Positions 50,686 through 50,924 of a DNA stretch of 50,924 nt are shown here, one piece after another (the first letter of the stretch is position 1; every line of letters begins with the position of its first letter). The position numbers were made by a program, and so were the translations under genes. The stretch comes from an uncultured Planctomycetales bacterium (lineage in GTDB: Bacteria; Planctomycetota; Planctomycetia; Pirellulales; Thermoguttaceae), in the NCBI GenBank assembly GCA_947305735.1, contig CAMZEO010000004.1, forward strand, positions 1 through 50,924. Reading direction: 5' to 3'. The notes under the pieces were generated by a model. It was given only the letters and a program-made list of their open reading frames with translations. It was not told where the DNA came from and ran no database searches.

Positions 50686-50924
50686 TAAACCGCGTTCGAA
50701 AAGTCGTCGGTCGGGGCAAGGACGAAGGTCGCAAGTCGGACGACAAAACGCGAGAGTTGACGGAGCCGCGGTCGCGGGTTGTTCGTCGGCTCCAAAAACG
50801 AGAACATTTGCGCCGCGCGACGTCGCGCGGCAATATTTCCATATCGAGTCGCCGCGTTCCAAATAATTTTTGAAAAAAATCTAAAACCCGCTTGACGAAC
50901 GGCGGTTTGGGGTTATACTCGTCA

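Noticed and set aside
1-50924. tRNA, rRNA, tmRNA, RNase P RNA or SRP RNA genes, transposases, integrases
   Set aside because: Looked for T-arm GGTTCGANTCC and RNA core motifs and for recombinase motifs by eye; none was convincing. A tRNAscan/Infernal run would be decisive.

Overview
The window looks like ordinary chromosome from a planctomycete-like bacterium. This rests on a DUF1559 prepilin-like protein with its paired lipoprotein, a sialidase/GH-like secretome, and strong GAC/GTC/GCG/TCG codon use. About 34 genes can be supported.

Housekeeping content: asd C-terminus, aspartate aminotransferase, S41 protease; rph-phoH-pgpH-ybeY, NUDIX; scpB, rplU, RNase E/G, DUF2344; ptsI, ptsH, two ptsN-like IIA genes, hpf; ilvN-ilvC, a UvrA-like protein, ftsH-ruvX, and an enolase-superfamily enzyme.

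Accessory content: an EVE-like/McrB + McrC type IV restriction pair followed by an AAA_14/DUF4143 ATPase (about 4.3-8.9 kb); a GH99-like/GH78/sialidase group; a thioredoxin-like/trypsin-like fusion with degenerate active sites; and a Pro/Ser/Thr-rich beta-barrel protein.

Most interesting leads: (1) the McrBC island, with an apparent composition break inside mcrB and a repeated motif ahead of the third gene; (2) a permease-less PTS cluster with an atypical HPr and tandem IIA paralogs next to HPF; (3) a structured rplU leader; (4) an apparent frameshift at a 14-bp perfect palindrome in the GH99-like gene; (5) the Trx/pseudoprotease fusion. I saw no tRNA, rRNA, CRISPR array, transposase or prophage genes. 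All family calls come from reading motifs by eye; no searches were run.
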